A stretch of DNA of 10,851 bases, from NCBI GenBank assembly GCA_031282605.1, contig JAITDK010000162.1, positions 1 through 10,851 on the forward strand, in the 5' to 3' direction. Position 1 is the first letter of the stretch; each line of letters begins with the position of its first letter. The notes under the pieces are model-generated. The model saw only the letters and a list, made by a program, of their open reading frames with translations. It was not told the origin of the DNA and ran no database searches. Source of the DNA: Oscillospiraceae bacterium (GTDB lineage: Bacteria > Bacillota > Clostridia > Christensenellales > Aristaeellaceae). The position numbers and the translations under genes were made by a program. This document shows, in pieces, positions 7,043-10,851 of the stretch.

Positions 7043-7046
<4 letters not shown>
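5616..7046 (-). CDS. murC: UDP-N-acetylmuramate--L-alanine ligase (MurC)
   Basis: 476 residues, the usual MurC length. In the cytoplasm it joins L-Ala to UDP-MurNAc with ATP, the first amino acid of the peptidoglycan stem peptide. The N-terminal Rossmann domain opens with HMIGIGGSSMSGLAELL (residues 25-41). The ATP loop is GAHGKTTT (129-136). EACEFNASFLQL (177-188) and NIDADHLDYY (197-206) form the central-domain catalytic region. The C-terminal domain carries HDYGHNPPEM (344-353) and MQPHTYSRLKGLF (372-384). Several signatures differ from the textbook forms (GTHGKTT, EADESDASFL, DDYGHHPTE, QPHRYTR); to my knowledge such variants occur in clostridial MurC, so activity is expected. ATG at 7046 overlaps the mfd stop by 4 bp, and AAGGAAG lies about 9 nt upstream inside mfd. 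Translation is therefore probably coupled to mfd. Mpl-type ligases are the nearest alternative, but order, length and motifs favour MurC. Confidence 0.93.
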
Positions 7047-10735
<3,689 letters not shown>

Positions 10736-10792
10736 CTATTCCCCCTTAGTTGTTTCCTAGGTAACCTACTAGCAAGTAATTCCTGTTGTGAC

Positions 10793-10834
10793 ATTGTATA
10801 CCAATTATGTCCCGCCTATGTGCTTCTTATTATA
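10793..10834 (-). promoter_or_regulatory. Candidate promoter elements upstream of mfd
   Basis: On the minus strand a perfect TATAAT lies at 10834-10829. Its -35 hexamer would fall at or beyond the window edge, so the promoter cannot be completed. A second candidate, TGGTATACAAT (TATACAAT at 10800-10793), resembles an extended -10 element without a clear -35. Either would give a leader of about 50-90 nt before the mfd start. The surrounding 116 bases are AT-richer than the genes, as expected for a promoter. No terminator-like stem or riboswitch is visible. Confidence 0.4.
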
Positions 10835-10851
10835 CCGCGACATCGCTTGAT

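Overview
The window is a GC-rich stretch of bacterial chromosome. The MurC motif variants, the Mfd domain layout, strong Shine-Dalgarno sites and the lamin-tail/CotH proteins suggest a Clostridia-like member of the Bacillota, probably uncultured. This lineage call is an inference from protein flavour, not a marker-gene result. I see no rRNA, tRNA or CRISPR.

Layout from left to right. Positions 1-219 hold no credible gene but are rich in structure: several hairpins, a three-copy 8-bp C-rich repeat and a G-rich complementary strand. A minus-strand terminator (220-248) closes a patatin-like gene (262-1113, minus) whose catalytic Ser and Asp both appear to be replaced. A divergent intergenic region follows. 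Then come two plus-strand genes in tandem. The first (1307-2407) encodes an N-terminally anchored or secreted protein with two lamin tail domains (LTDs). The second (2434-5511) encodes a large exported protein with three LTDs, a chitobiase-type beta-sandwich and a complete CotH kinase-like domain. The first gene looks like a duplicate of the N-terminal third of the second.

The convergent gap at 5512-5615 contains a nested inverted repeat. It reads as a 54-bp miniature element inserted at a TA dinucleotide in the loop of an older transcription terminator. The right half (7043-10735 and 5616-7046, both minus) is a housekeeping pair: mfd, the transcription-repair coupling factor, and murC, which adds L-Ala to UDP-MurNAc. 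They share a 4-bp ATGA stop/start overlap and are probably co-transcribed from a promoter at about 10793-10834.

The most unusual parts are the LTD/CotH surface locus with its truncated paralogue and possible ATT start, the catalytically dead patatin homologue beside it, and the element nested in the terminator loop. I do not claim a wholly new system. The LTD pair plus the divergent pseudo-patatin is the best candidate for an undescribed functional unit.
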